A DNA stretch of 43,760 bases, taken from JBCDCB01 sp039182735 (GTDB lineage Bacteria; Planctomycetota; Phycisphaerae; Phycisphaerales; UBA1924). A program made the translations under genes and the position numbers. Under the pieces are notes generated by a model. The model did no database searches and was not told where the DNA came from. It was given only the letters and a program-made list of their open reading frames with translations. Each line of letters starts with the position of its first letter. Positions within the stretch are counted from its first letter, which is position 1. Positions 23,798 to 31,183 of the stretch are shown here, piece after piece. The stretch covers positions 1-43,760 of the forward strand of contig JBCDCB010000030.1 of assembly GCA_039182735.1 (NCBI GenBank). The letters are read 5' to 3'.

Positions 23798-24655
23798 TTA
23801 TCGGACGTCTGTCGTGCTGGGTTCGACACCCTTGGGTGCGGCGGGCAAGTGGATGCGGAACCGTGTGCCGCGCCCGAGTTCGCTCTCGACGCTGATCGCG
23901 CCGCCGGCGCCTTCGACAAGACGCCTGCAGACCGCGAGCCCGAGGCCGGTCCCCTTCTTGCTCGATCCGTCTGCTGCATTCCGCGTGTGGAACGCATCGA
24001 AGATGTGCAGGAGCCGGTCCGGCGCGATCCCGGGCCCGGTGTCTTCGACCTCGACATCGATCGCGTCGATCGCCGCCGACTCGCCCGGCTCCGCACCGTT
24101 CCACGTGGAACACCCGCGGGCCCGGACCCGCAGGCGGCCACACCCCTGCTTCATCGCACGAACACTGTTCAAGATCAGGTTCATCAGCACCTGGTGGAGT
24201 GACAACGCCCCGATCCCCGCCAACAAGCCCCTTGGCACGTCGATATCCACCTGAATGCCGTCCCGTTCGGGCTCACGCACCAAGCACGACATCGCCTCGT
24301 ACACCACGGCACGAACATCGCTGAGTGGGGGGCCCGATTCCTTGCGGGCGAACCCGAGGACCGAGTCGGCGATCTTCGAAGCCGACTCCGCTCCGTGCAC
24401 CGCCTTCTTCAGAGCCTTCTCGACGAGATCCTGGTCGTCGAGCGACTGCTGCGCGAGCTGGGCGTAGCTCAGCACCGGCGTCAGAATATTGTTCACCTCG
24501 TGCGCGATCACGCCCGCCAGCGTTCCGAGCGTCGCCAGCCGACCGAGATGCTCGAGCTCCTCCTCCAACTCGTTGAGCCGAGACTGGAGCGCATCGATCT
24601 CCTGGAGCAGCGTGTGCTGCGTGTCGGGATCTGGTTGATGAGCAGGCTCTGGCAT
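23798..24655 (-). CDS. Soluble histidine kinase without sensor domain
   Basis: 285 aa. Short N-terminal coiled coil (LLQEIDALQSRLNELEEELE, about 17-36), then an H-box GVIAHEVNNILTPVLSYAQL with phospho-acceptor His52. The N-box is NLILNSVRAM (159-168), the G1 box EDTGPGIAPD (204-213), the F-region IFDAFHTR, and the G2 box GTGLGLAVCRRLVEGAGG (235-252). No membrane segment or PAS/GAF input domain, and no response regulator nearby, so it is an orphan that probably takes its input from a partner protein. Residues 182-186 (CSTWN) are encoded by a parS-like palindrome within a loop insertion before G1. The start has no clear SD. It lies 52 bp after the NUDIX gene. Confidence 0.88.
   Translation of the reverse strand: MPEPAHQPDPDTQHTLLQEIDALQSRLNELEEELEHLGRLATLGTLAGVIAHEVNNILTPVLSYAQLAQQSLDDQDLVEKALKKAVHGAESASKIADSVLGFARKESGPPLSDVRAVVYEAMSCLVREPERDGIQVDIDVPRGLLAGIGALSLHQVLMNLILNSVRAMKQGCGRLRVRARGCSTWNGAEPGESAAIDAIDVEVEDTGPGIAPDRLLHIFDAFHTRNAADGSSKKGTGLGLAVCRRLVEGAGGAISVESELGRGTRFRIHLPAAPKGVEPSTTDVR
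24097..24112. promoter_or_regulatory. parS: parS-like site 1
   Basis: CGTTCCACGTGGAACA matches the ParB-binding consensus TGTTNCACGTGNAACA at all but the first base. It lies inside the kinase gene, about 1.2 kb from parB. Confidence 0.75.
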
Positions 24656-24707
24656 CGAATGGTCCGGCCGCCCGCGGCACGGCGGGCACCCAGACTTTCG
24701 ACCGCCC

Positions 24708-25241
24708 TCACCTGTCCAGCGACCCGCTCGCCTCCCCGCCGTTGATCTCGGCGTGAGACAGCCAGTCTGGGCGGTCTGCACCGGCGCTATCCGGACGCGC
24801 CAGCATCCACGCCTTGATCGGCTCGGGACGGACGTCCAACTCCAGCAACCTTGCCGTATCCACCCAGTGGAACCGGAGTTCCGGCTCCCGGCTCTGTGGC
24901 GCGGCAGGGGGGGCGGGCTGCTCCGCAAGCTCGATATGTTCCACGTGGAACACCACATTCACCTCGTGCCGCGGCCTCCCGCGCTGCCCGAAACGGTGCT
25001 CAAGGACCAGCAGCGGGGGTCCCACGTCCGGCGAGACCCCCAGTTCCTCTTCAAACTCGCGTTTCAACGCCTCCGCCGCCGATTCACCTGGCTCGACGTG
25101 CCCGCCCGGCAGGTAGAAGTAGCCGTACTTCGCGTTCTCGCAGAGCAGGATGTGAGCGTCGAACGTCGCGACGCCCCGGGCGATGAACTCGATCTCGCCC
25201 GGAAGATCGCGGCCCGGAGATTCTGTTGTGGACGTTTGCAT
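24708..25241 (-). CDS. NUDIX hydrolase
   Basis: 177 aa from the ATG at 25241. The complete Nudix box GX5EX7REUXEEXGU is present at residues 47-69 (GHVEPGESAAEALKREFEEE followed by LGV), binding Mg2+ for cleavage of a nucleoside diphosphate linked to X. The YGYFYLPGGHVEPGES segment resembles ADP-sugar or 8-oxo-dGTP type hydrolases, but the substrate cannot be assigned. Residues 98-102 (FHVEH) are encoded by a perfect parS palindrome. A TATAGT hexamer ends 6 nt before the ATG and no SD is present. Divergent from parB. Confidence 0.9.
   Translation of the reverse strand: MQTSTTESPGRDLPGEIEFIARGVATFDAHILLCENAKYGYFYLPGGHVEPGESAAEALKREFEEELGVSPDVGPPLLVLEHRFGQRGRPRHEVNVVFHVEHIELAEQPAPPAAPQSREPELRFHWVDTARLLELDVRPEPIKAWMLARPDSAGADRPDWLSHAEINGGEASGSLDR
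24937..24952. promoter_or_regulatory. parS: parS site 2
   Basis: TGTTCCACGTGGAACA, a perfect 16-bp palindrome identical to the ParB-binding consensus. It lies inside the NUDIX gene about 340 bp upstream of the parB start. It is read as codons for Phe-His-Val-Glu-His. Confidence 0.88.
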
Positions 25242-25247
25242 GCGCCC

Positions 25248-25253
25248 ACTATA
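25248..25253 (-). promoter_or_regulatory. -10 hexamer TATAGT for leaderless NUDIX gene
   Basis: On the minus strand TATAGT is followed by 6 nt (GGGCGC) and the ATG at 25241. The same ACTATATC block on the plus strand holds TATATC (25250-25255), a probable -10 for parB, so the two divergent promoters overlap. Confidence 0.6.
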
Positions 25254-25287
25254 TCTTGGATGACCACGCCGCACACGGAGATCGACC

Positions 25288-26232
25288 ATGGCACGGAAGC
25301 CGACCCGCCCACGCCTCGGCCGAGGGCTCGCGAGCCTCATGCAGGAACCCGTCGAGGTCCAGATACCCGATCAACATACGAATATCAGTAGCCCGGTCGG
25401 GGCAAGGGGCGGATCGGTCCCGGCGGATGGCGACAGCGGGTTGTGCCGGATCGCGCTCGCGGACATCGTGCCCAACCCCTTCCAGCCTCGGACCGACTTT
25501 GATGCCGAGGCTCTCGACGCGCTGGCCTCGTCGATCGCGCAGTCGGGCATCATGCAGCCGATCGCGGTCCGCCCGAAAGCGGGGGGTGCGTACGAGCTGG
25601 TGGCGGGTGAGCGTCGCTGGCGTGCGGCGAAGAAGGCCGGGCTGACCGAGGTCCCCGCGTTGGTCGCCGACCTTGACGACCAGGCGTCGGCGACGTGGGC
25701 GCTGACCGAGAACGTGCAGCGCTCGGACCTCAATCCTGTGGATCGAGCGCAGGCGCTGCGCCGACTCAACGAACGCTTCGGGCTCACGCATACGCAGATC
25801 GGCGAACAGGTGGGACTCGATCGATCTTCGATCGCCAACCTCATTCGCCTCACCGAACTCGAAGATCCGATCCTCGATCTGCTCCGCGCCGGGTCGCTCT
25901 CGCCCGGTCACGGCAAGGCGCTGCTCGCCCTGCCTCGCGGTGAGGCACGGCGCGCCCTGGCCGATCGCGCCGCGCGCGAAGGCTGGAGCGTTCGCCAGAT
26001 CGAGAAGGCCGCGTCAACCCAGGGCGAACCGGCGAAAGCGCCGATAAAACCAGCACAATCGAGCCCGCCGGACCACGGAGAGGTCGAGCGGCAGCTCGGC
26101 GAGTTCCTGGGCACGAAGGTCCGCATCCGGGCGCAGGCCGGCGGGAAGAAAGGGCGCATCGAAGTCTCCTTTTTCGACTTGGATCACTTCGACGATCTCA
26201 TGCGCCGTTGGAAGTTTGAGCTGCGCTCGTAG
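25288..26232 (+). CDS. parB: Chromosome partitioning protein ParB
   Basis: 314 aa; GGAG precedes the ATG. N-terminal ParA-interaction motif RLGRGLASLM (9-18). The CTP-binding ParB/Srx domain has DIVPNPFQPRTDFD, GERRWR (107-112) and ENVQRSDL (141-148). An HTH at about 166-188 (LTHTQIGEQVGLDRSSIANL) contacts parS, and a C-terminal dimerisation region follows (RIEVSFFDLDHFDDLMRRW). It loads at parS and spreads along DNA to build the partition complex. Both nearby parS sites support the call. Unusually, parA is not adjacent in the window. Confidence 0.95.
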   Translation: MARKPTRPRLGRGLASLMQEPVEVQIPDQHTNISSPVGARGGSVPADGDSGLCRIALADIVPNPFQPRTDFDAEALDALASSIAQSGIMQPIAVRPKAGGAYELVAGERRWRAAKKAGLTEVPALVADLDDQASATWALTENVQRSDLNPVDRAQALRRLNERFGLTHTQIGEQVGLDRSSIANLIRLTELEDPILDLLRAGSLSPGHGKALLALPRGEARRALADRAAREGWSVRQIEKAASTQGEPAKAPIKPAQSSPPDHGEVERQLGEFLGTKVRIRAQAGGKKGRIEVSFFDLDHFDDLMRRWKFELRS

Positions 26233-26276
26233 CGACGAACAAAAAGCAAACATTGCTCACAAGAGACACGTGACGC

Positions 26277-26298
26277 AAGATCTCGTGAGATTTCTTAT
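26277..26298 (+). terminator. Weak hairpin after parB
   Basis: AGATCT-CGTG-AGATTT (6 bp with one G-U pair) followed by CTTATG. It may be a modest terminator for parB; the stem is short and AT-rich. Confidence 0.3.
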
Positions 26299-26313
26299 GT
26301 TCCCGATGCGACA

Positions 26314-26336
26314 CGGCGTGGGCGGGGGGCTACCCT
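26314..26336 (+). promoter_or_regulatory. Promoter of the winged-helix protein gene
   Basis: GCGACA-like -35 and TACCCT (about 26331-26336) with a 17-bp spacer. The leader is about 80-85 nt, ending in GGAG before the ATG at 26426. Confidence 0.4.
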
Positions 26337-26425
26337 GCACGCTTGTCGGTGGTGCTCAGAGCGCTGGCAGAACGCGGCGCGAGGGCACAGCACTGTGTTG
26401 TGGGAACACTTCGGAGACAGAATCA

Positions 26426-26845
26426 ATGGCACGCAAGTCGTCAACCTCGATGAGCATTACGGATCTGCAACGTGAGATCGCCAAGCGGCAGAAGGACGCC
26501 GAGCGCAAGATCAACTCGCTCTACAAGAAGCGCGAGAAGCTGGAAGGTCAGATCGCGGACGTGGACGCGGAGATCAGCACGCTCGAAACCGAGGTCGGTC
26601 TCGCGTCGCGTCGGCGCGGCGGGAAGCGCCCGAAGAACGATCTGAACCTCGCCGATGCGCTCGCGAAGGTGCTGACAAAGAAGACGATGGGCGTGACCGA
26701 GGTCGCCGAGGCCGTGCAGCACGCGGGGTACAAGACGACGTCGCCCAACTTCCGGACGATCGTGAACCAGACGCTGATCAACGACAAGCGTTTCAAGCGC
26801 GTGTCGCGTGGTCAGTACACGACGAAGGCGTCAGTCAAGGGCTGA
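26426..26845 (+). CDS. Coiled-coil plus winged-helix protein
   Basis: 139 aa; CGGAG precedes the ATG. Residues about 10-58 are a highly charged coiled coil (LQREIAKRQKDAERKINSLY...). A basic linker (ASRRRGGKRPKND) leads to a winged-helix-like domain at about 70-135: LADALAKVLTKKTMGVTEVA, then AGYKTTSPNFRTIVNQTLIN and RFKRVSRGQYTT. The latter resembles HARE-HTH-type domains found in chromatin and restriction proteins (family resemblance by eye). It is probably a small dimeric DNA-binding protein, perhaps nucleoid-associated. Its last 15 bp overlap the end of the convergent MFS gene. Confidence 0.8.
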   Translation: MARKSSTSMSITDLQREIAKRQKDAERKINSLYKKREKLEGQIADVDAEISTLETEVGLASRRRGGKRPKNDLNLADALAKVLTKKTMGVTEVAEAVQHAGYKTTSPNFRTIVNQTLINDKRFKRVSRGQYTTKASVKG

Positions 26846-28237
26846 GTCTGAGCCGGGCTCTTTGGGCTGTTCGGCGCGGTGGGCGAGATGGAGCCTCACG
26901 AAGAGGACGCCCCCGATGACGCCGAAGAGCGCGAAGAGGATGAAGGACCACCCGCCGAGCGCGGGCATGCGGAGGCTGTCGTCGCCGATGGCGATCATGA
27001 AGCCTTCGTAGAGCAGCACGCCGATGAAGGGTGCGACGACGCCGCGGACGCCCGTGAGCGTGACATGGACGCCCATGTAGACGGTTGCGAGCTGTCTGGG
27101 GGCGAAGTCGTGGTGCCCGATTTGCCACGCGAGCATCCCGCCGCCGAAGGCGACGCCGAGGACGGTGCGCGCCGCGAAGAGCAGGGGGAGGTCGCCCAGC
27201 AGCAGGGCGGCGCCGGTCATCGCGTTGGCCGCGACGAAGACCCACGAGTGGTACGCGCGGAAGCGGATGATGTGCGTGCGATCGAGCATGCGCGCCCAGA
27301 CGGGCATGGCGAGGATCGCGACGCCGAAGGGGATCGCCTGCGTGAGCGCCATGGTGGGCCCGTAGTCGAGGGTGAACGAGTCCTCGATCGCGAGCACGAT
27401 GACCGGCAGCGCCGCGAGGTTCGGGATGCCCAGCAGCATCTGCGCGACCATGTACTTTCGGTAGAGCGCATCGTCGCGCAGCACGCGCCACATCGCCATC
27501 GGGCCGAAGGACTCGTCGGCGGTGTCTTTCGACGCCTTGACGCGCTGTTCCTCGGCGAGCTGCGTCTTCCCGCCCCGCCAGCGCACGCGGCTGAACGCCC
27601 AGATCCCCGGGAGCGCCAGCACCGCCGCCGCGACATACATCATGCGGTACGAGTGCGCGCCGATGTCCGGGTTCAAGCGGATCGCGGTGTCCACGGCGAA
27701 ACCGACGGTCAGCGCGGTGGTCGTATCGACGATGCGCGTGAGCCTGGTGATGTTGCTGCTGATGCGCGCACGGGTCTCGCGCGGATAGTTGGCCTGCCAG
27801 ATGTCGGCGCGCGCTGTGAAGATGCCCGCCATGAACGAGCGGGCGGTGAGCATGAAGGCCGTGAGCATCGCGAGGCCGAGATCGCTGAAGGGCGCCGCGG
27901 CGATCCCGAGCAGGCACGCGAGGATCCCGCACTGGAAGAGCACGCAGACGCGGACGCGATCGATGCCCATCATCCAGCGCACCCAGAAGGCCGAGGCGAT
28001 GTTGGCGAGCGCGGGCGCGGCACTGAGGATGGCGATGATGAAGGCCGGCGCGTCGAAGGCCTTCGCCGCGATCACGCTGATGATCCCGCCCTCTACGCAC
28101 GCCAGCGCGATGGGCATGAACATCGCGGCGCGGAGTTCGAGCGCGTACGACCGGCGCGTCATCGGCGGCATCGCGCCGGGCAGCACGTTTTTCAACGGGT
28201 TGGAGAGGGGGTGCGCGATGGACGCACCATAGCGCAC
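26831..28237 (-). CDS. Major facilitator superfamily transporter
   Basis: Up to 468 aa with about twelve hydrophobic helices (MPIALACVEGGIISVIAAKA; AFIIAILSAAPALANIASAF; the IGVLLYEGFMIAIG region near the C-terminus) and the RVRWRGGKTQ cytoplasmic mid-loop. Substrate unknown. The start is uncertain. GTG at 28237 gives MRYGASIAHPLSNPLKNVLP. No SD is seen for it or for the later ATGs in PGAMPPMTRRSY. A TATGGT hexamer at 28231-28226 would place a leaderless start on the ATC codon at 28219. The 3' end overlaps the convergent winged-helix gene by 15 bp. Confidence 0.82.
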   Translation of the reverse strand: MRYGASIAHPLSNPLKNVLPGAMPPMTRRSYALELRAAMFMPIALACVEGGIISVIAAKAFDAPAFIIAILSAAPALANIASAFWVRWMMGIDRVRVCVLFQCGILACLLGIAAAPFSDLGLAMLTAFMLTARSFMAGIFTARADIWQANYPRETRARISSNITRLTRIVDTTTALTVGFAVDTAIRLNPDIGAHSYRMMYVAAAVLALPGIWAFSRVRWRGGKTQLAEEQRVKASKDTADESFGPMAMWRVLRDDALYRKYMVAQMLLGIPNLAALPVIVLAIEDSFTLDYGPTMALTQAIPFGVAILAMPVWARMLDRTHIIRFRAYHSWVFVAANAMTGAALLLGDLPLLFAARTVLGVAFGGGMLAWQIGHHDFAPRQLATVYMGVHVTLTGVRGVVAPFIGVLLYEGFMIAIGDDSLRMPALGGWSFILFALFGVIGGVLFVRLHLAHRAEQPKEPGSDSALD

Positions 28238-28283
28238 GCGTGCGCCGACGCGCGCTCAGCCGGCCATGGCCAACGCGTTCACA

Positions 28284-28562
28284 TCAATACGGATTCGGGC
28301 GCGGCGAGAGCGACGAGGGCTTGTCGAGCAGCATCACACGCGAAAGATCTTCGGTCATCATCCGGAAGTTCGAGTCCGCGGTGATCGTCAGCCGGTTGTT
28401 CTGCTGACCGTTGGTCTGCGTGGTGGACTGCAGCACCGGCGTGGGGTTGGCGCGGAACTGGTCCGCCTTGCTGCACCCGCCGAGCGAGGCAAGCCCGGCG
28501 CCCGCCACCGCGGCAACCGTCACGAATCGTCGGCACGAACGGGTCGTCTTCGAACTGCCCAT
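28284..28562 (-). CDS. Small lipoprotein
   Basis: 92 aa; AAGGGG lies 8 nt before the ATG. Type II signal peptide: basic MGSSKTTRSCRRF, hydrophobic VTVAAVAGAGLAS, lipobox LGGC with lipidated Cys30. The 60-residue mature part is Asn/Gln/Thr-rich (TPVLQSTTQTNGQQNNRLTI) and then ADSNFRMMTEDLSRVMLLDK, ending RPNPY. No family recognised; similar small lipoproteins are common in planctomycetes. Confidence 0.75.
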   Translation of the reverse strand: MGSSKTTRSCRRFVTVAAVAGAGLASLGGCSKADQFRANPTPVLQSTTQTNGQQNNRLTITADSNFRMMTEDLSRVMLLDKPSSLSPRPNPY

Positions 28563-28747
28563 CGAATCTACCCCTTGCAGCAGGCCCGCACCGCGGGTCC
28601 ACCATCAGAATCCCACCCACGCGGGCGACCCCTCGCCCGCGCGCGGCACGTGTTGTACCGGGGGCCCCGGGCCCGGTCAATCCGACGCGCGGGCCTCCGA
28701 GCGGTTCCGGGGCGAAACCGCGGTTCGCGATTCTGGAACAATCAGGC

Positions 28748-29269
28748 ATGCACGACGCACGCCTCCTCGACGTTCAGAAACGCAAGCCCTTCGTCATCTG
28801 GGCCGTCATCGTGTTCGTCTCCGCGATGGGCTGGGGGCTGTTCTTCCGCCAGCTCATGCAGGGGCAGCCGGTGGGGTCGAACCCGGCCCCGGACTGGCTC
28901 GCGTGGATTCTCTGGGCAGTGCTGGGGGTCGCGTCACCGATCTTCTTCCAGATTTTCCGCGTGCGGACCCGTCTGGAGGGCGAGTCGCTCGCGGTCAACG
29001 TGCTGCCGATCTGGACGCGCTGGATCCCGCTCGAGCAGATCGAATCGGTCGAAGTGGCCGAGTACCGACCCATCGTGGATTACCTGGGCTGGGGCATCCG
29101 CTACGTGCCCGGTCGCGGGTGGGGGTACTTCGTCGGCGGGACCCGCGGCGTGAAACTGCGCCTGCGCGAGCACCAGCCGGTGCTCATCGGCGCGAGCGAT
29201 CCGGACGGTCTGGCGGGAGAAATCGAGGCGGCGCGAGGGGCGAACATCTCCGCAAGCTCCCCTACCTAG
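28748..29269 (+). CDS. Membrane protein with PH-like domain
   Basis: 173 aa. Two hydrophobic helices (FVIWAVIVFVSAMGWGLFF at about 15-33 and LAWILWAVLGVASPIFFQIF at about 51-70). A C-terminal beta-rich segment follows (LAVNVLPIWTRWIPLEQIES, VEVAEYRPIVDYLGWGIRYV) like the bacterial PH (bPH) domains of small membrane proteins. No SD; AACAAT ends 5 nt before the ATG, a weak match to the leaderless -10 pattern. Function unknown. A GACGGGC hairpin follows the stop within 4 bp. Confidence 0.78.
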   Translation: MHDARLLDVQKRKPFVIWAVIVFVSAMGWGLFFRQLMQGQPVGSNPAPDWLAWILWAVLGVASPIFFQIFRVRTRLEGESLAVNVLPIWTRWIPLEQIESVEVAEYRPIVDYLGWGIRYVPGRGWGYFVGGTRGVKLRLREHQPVLIGASDPDGLAGEIEAARGANISASSPT

Positions 29270-29272
29270 TGG

Positions 29273-29291
29273 GACGGGCATCTTGCCCGTC
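29273..29291 (+). terminator. Hairpin GACGGGC-ATCTT-GCCCGTC
   Basis: Perfect 7-bp stem directly after the preceding stop codon, followed by TCGTCTTCC. A partial copy (GGCATCTTGCCCGTCATCTC) lies at 31135-31155, so it is also a dispersed sequence. Confidence 0.5.
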
Positions 29292-29319
29292 TCGTCTTCC
29301 ATCTCATCCAGCGTGGTTC

Positions 29320-29418
29320 GGTGCCACGATGCGGCGCTGCCGCGTCGTGCCCAAAGAGTGCTCTGGAACTGTGAACAGCACGGGTTGTCCGCGAAGACGC
29401 GGCTCAACCCGTGGCACC
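29320..29418 (+). repeat. Two-hairpin GGTGCCAC element, copy 1
   Basis: 99 bp bounded by GGTGCCAC and GTGGCACC. Hairpin 1 is CACGATGCGGC-GCT-GCCGCGTCGTG (11-bp stem, one T-G wobble). Hairpin 2 pairs CACGGGTTG (29379-29387) with CAACCCGTG (29405-29413) around CCGCG-AAGA-CGCGG. The spacer between hairpins is not shared with copy 2. Confidence 0.75.
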
Positions 29419-29448
29419 CAGCCCGTCTCCTCCTCAGTCTGATCCGAG

Positions 29449-29530
29449 CGTGGCACCGGCACCTTGTGAGCCGGTGCTGATGAACACACGAGCGCGCAAC
29501 CACTGCCGGGCAAGCCAGCAGTGCGGCACG
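29449..29530 (+). repeat. Further hairpin blocks in a repeat-rich spacer
   Basis: GCACCGGC pairs with GCCGGTGC just after GTGG at about 29445-29477, and CACTGC (29501-29506) pairs with GCAGTG (29518-29523). Both are short REP-like stems in the 615-bp gap 29270-29884. The rest of the gap (29531-29884) holds no gene I can support. It contains a G-rich GGGGTCT/GGGGTTT tract at about 29797-29822 and a TATCGT hexamer near 29857 that may serve cysE. Confidence 0.45.
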
Positions 29531-29884
29531 AGATCTTGAATCCGCGTGACGCCGATTGACGTATCTTCTTTGTCGGACAAGCCCTCGCGCTTGGTGGCGA
29601 GTCTCTGCGGTCTTTGAACGCTCTCACCTTCAAGTCGCCGACCCCAGGGAGCTCTTTCAAGATCCGGGGCGAAGGCCAGGCCGCCCACGAGCGGAAGGCC
29701 GGGACCCACGGGCGGGGCGCCCACCTGATGTGACGGGGTTGGGAGCGTTCACACCGCGAGGCGCGGAGCCGCTGGTGCGGGGGCGGTCCGCTTTTTGGGG
29801 TCTGGGGTCCTGGGGTTTAGGGCCCGAAGGTCCGGCAAGGGTGTCGCCGCGCGTATCGTGAGGGGTCGAGCAGCAGAGGCCACC

Positions 29885-30904
29885 ATGACGACCGATCCAA
29901 CCGCCAACGGCACTCCGCATGCCGCCGACCGCTTCGGCGTGAACGAGGATCTCGCGCGCCGGCTGGTGCAGTCCATCCTCGACGACCCGCGCACGCGCCA
30001 CCTGGGCAGCACGCTCATCCCCGATCGCACCGAGATCGACCAGATCCTCGATCTGCTCCGCGAGCTCGTCTTCCCGGGGTTCTTCAACCGGCGCGGGCTC
30101 CTGCCCGAGCAGCTCGGCGTGCACGTGCAGGAACTCATCGCGCGCATCGCCCAGCACCTCGAGTCCCAGGTGCGCACGGCGCTGCGCTACTGCGCCGGCA
30201 TGGAAGACGGCATCGCCCGCGAGTGGATGGAACGCGACGCGCCCGTCGAAGCGCGGTGCGCCGAGGAGAGCCGACGCATCACCCGCGAGTTCATGGCCTT
30301 CTTGCCGGAACTGCGCGCGCTGGTCGCGATGGACGTGCAGGCGGCGTACGAGGGCGACCTCGCCGCGTCGCACATCGACGAGACGATCCTCTGCTACCCC
30401 GGCATCTATGCGGTCTTCGTACACCGCGTGGCGCACAGGCTGGTCGAGCTGGGCGTGCCGCTGGTGCCGAGGATCATGCAGGAGATGGCGCACGCGCGCA
30501 CCGGCATCGACATCCACCCCGGTGCCACGATCGGGCACTCGTTCTTCATCGATCACGGCGGGGGGGTCGTCATCGGTGAAACCTCTCGCATCGGCCAGCG
30601 CGTGCGCATCTATCAGGGCGTCACGCTCGGGGCCAAGTCCTTCAAGCGCGACGACAACGGCGACCTCATCCGCGACGGCTCCAAGCGCCACCCCACCATC
30701 GGCGATCGCGTCACGATCTACGCGGGGGCGGTTGTGCTGGGCGGCGATACGGAGATCGGCGACGACTGCGTGCTCGCCGGCGGCGTCTTCGTCACGCAGA
30801 GCGTCCCCGCGGGGCACGTGGTGCGCCAACGTCAGCCGGAACTGCTGCTGCGCGGGCAGGCGGGGCTGGTCGCCGAGGCGACGGATGTGGAAGCGGGGGG
30901 CTGA
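29885..30904 (+). CDS. cysE: Serine O-acetyltransferase
   Basis: 339 aa; AGAGG precedes the ATG. It catalyses the first step of cysteine synthesis, acetyl-CoA plus L-serine to O-acetylserine. Residues 1 to about 190 are the helical N-terminal domain (DETILCYPGIYAVFVHRVAH). The left-handed beta helix of hexapeptide repeats starts at GIDIHPGATIGHSFFIDHGG with the active-site His/Asp, then GVVIGETSRIGQRVRIYQGV, HPTIGDRVTIYAGAVVLGG and VPAGHVVRQ. Longer than E. coli CysE (273 aa) because of its N-terminal extension; similar long EpsC-like forms are known. No cysK is adjacent. Confidence 0.92.
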   Translation: MTTDPTANGTPHAADRFGVNEDLARRLVQSILDDPRTRHLGSTLIPDRTEIDQILDLLRELVFPGFFNRRGLLPEQLGVHVQELIARIAQHLESQVRTALRYCAGMEDGIAREWMERDAPVEARCAEESRRITREFMAFLPELRALVAMDVQAAYEGDLAASHIDETILCYPGIYAVFVHRVAHRLVELGVPLVPRIMQEMAHARTGIDIHPGATIGHSFFIDHGGGVVIGETSRIGQRVRIYQGVTLGAKSFKRDDNGDLIRDGSKRHPTIGDRVTIYAGAVVLGGDTEIGDDCVLAGGVFVTQSVPAGHVVRQRQPELLLRGQAGLVAEATDVEAGG

Positions 30905-30970
30905 GGCGGGGTCTTGGGGATGGGGTTTGGGGTCTCGGGTCCGGGTTCTGGAAAGAGAACGGTGTTGCTG

Positions 30971-31010
30971 GGTGCCACGGTTTGATTCGCCGAAGGCGGA
31001 CAAGCCGTGC
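30971..31010 (-). repeat. Single-hairpin block related to the GGTGCCAC element
   Basis: GGTGCCACGGTTTG...CAAGCCGTGC is the reverse-complement relative of hairpin 2 in copies 1 and 2. It has the same outer stem and loop layout (GGCGGACAAG versus GCGGACAACC). It lies 25 bp before copy 2. Confidence 0.6.
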
Positions 31011-31035
31011 TGTTCACCCTCCGTCTTGTGATTCA

Positions 31036-31133
31036 GGTGCCACGATGCGGCGCTGTCGCGTCGTGCCGATACGCGCTCGGCCACGGTCAATCGCACGGGT
31101 TGTCCGCGAAGACGCGGCTCAACCCGTGGCACC
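31036..31133 (+). repeat. Two-hairpin GGTGCCAC element, copy 2
   Basis: 98 bp, almost identical to copy 1 in both hairpins. The spacer between hairpins is unrelated. One base change in hairpin 1 (GCCGCG to GTCGCG) turns a G-C pair into a G-U pair, so pairing is kept in RNA read on the plus strand. Confidence 0.75.
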
Positions 31134-31183
31134 CGGCATCTTGCCCGTCATCTCCTCCATCTTCTCACTTAGGGCGCGCAACC

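Noticed and set aside
29531..29884. Possible small RNA or gene in the gap before cysE
   Set aside because: I compared by eye with SRP RNA, RNase P, tmRNA and tRNA consensus features and found no match; the short frames have no start signals or family resemblance.
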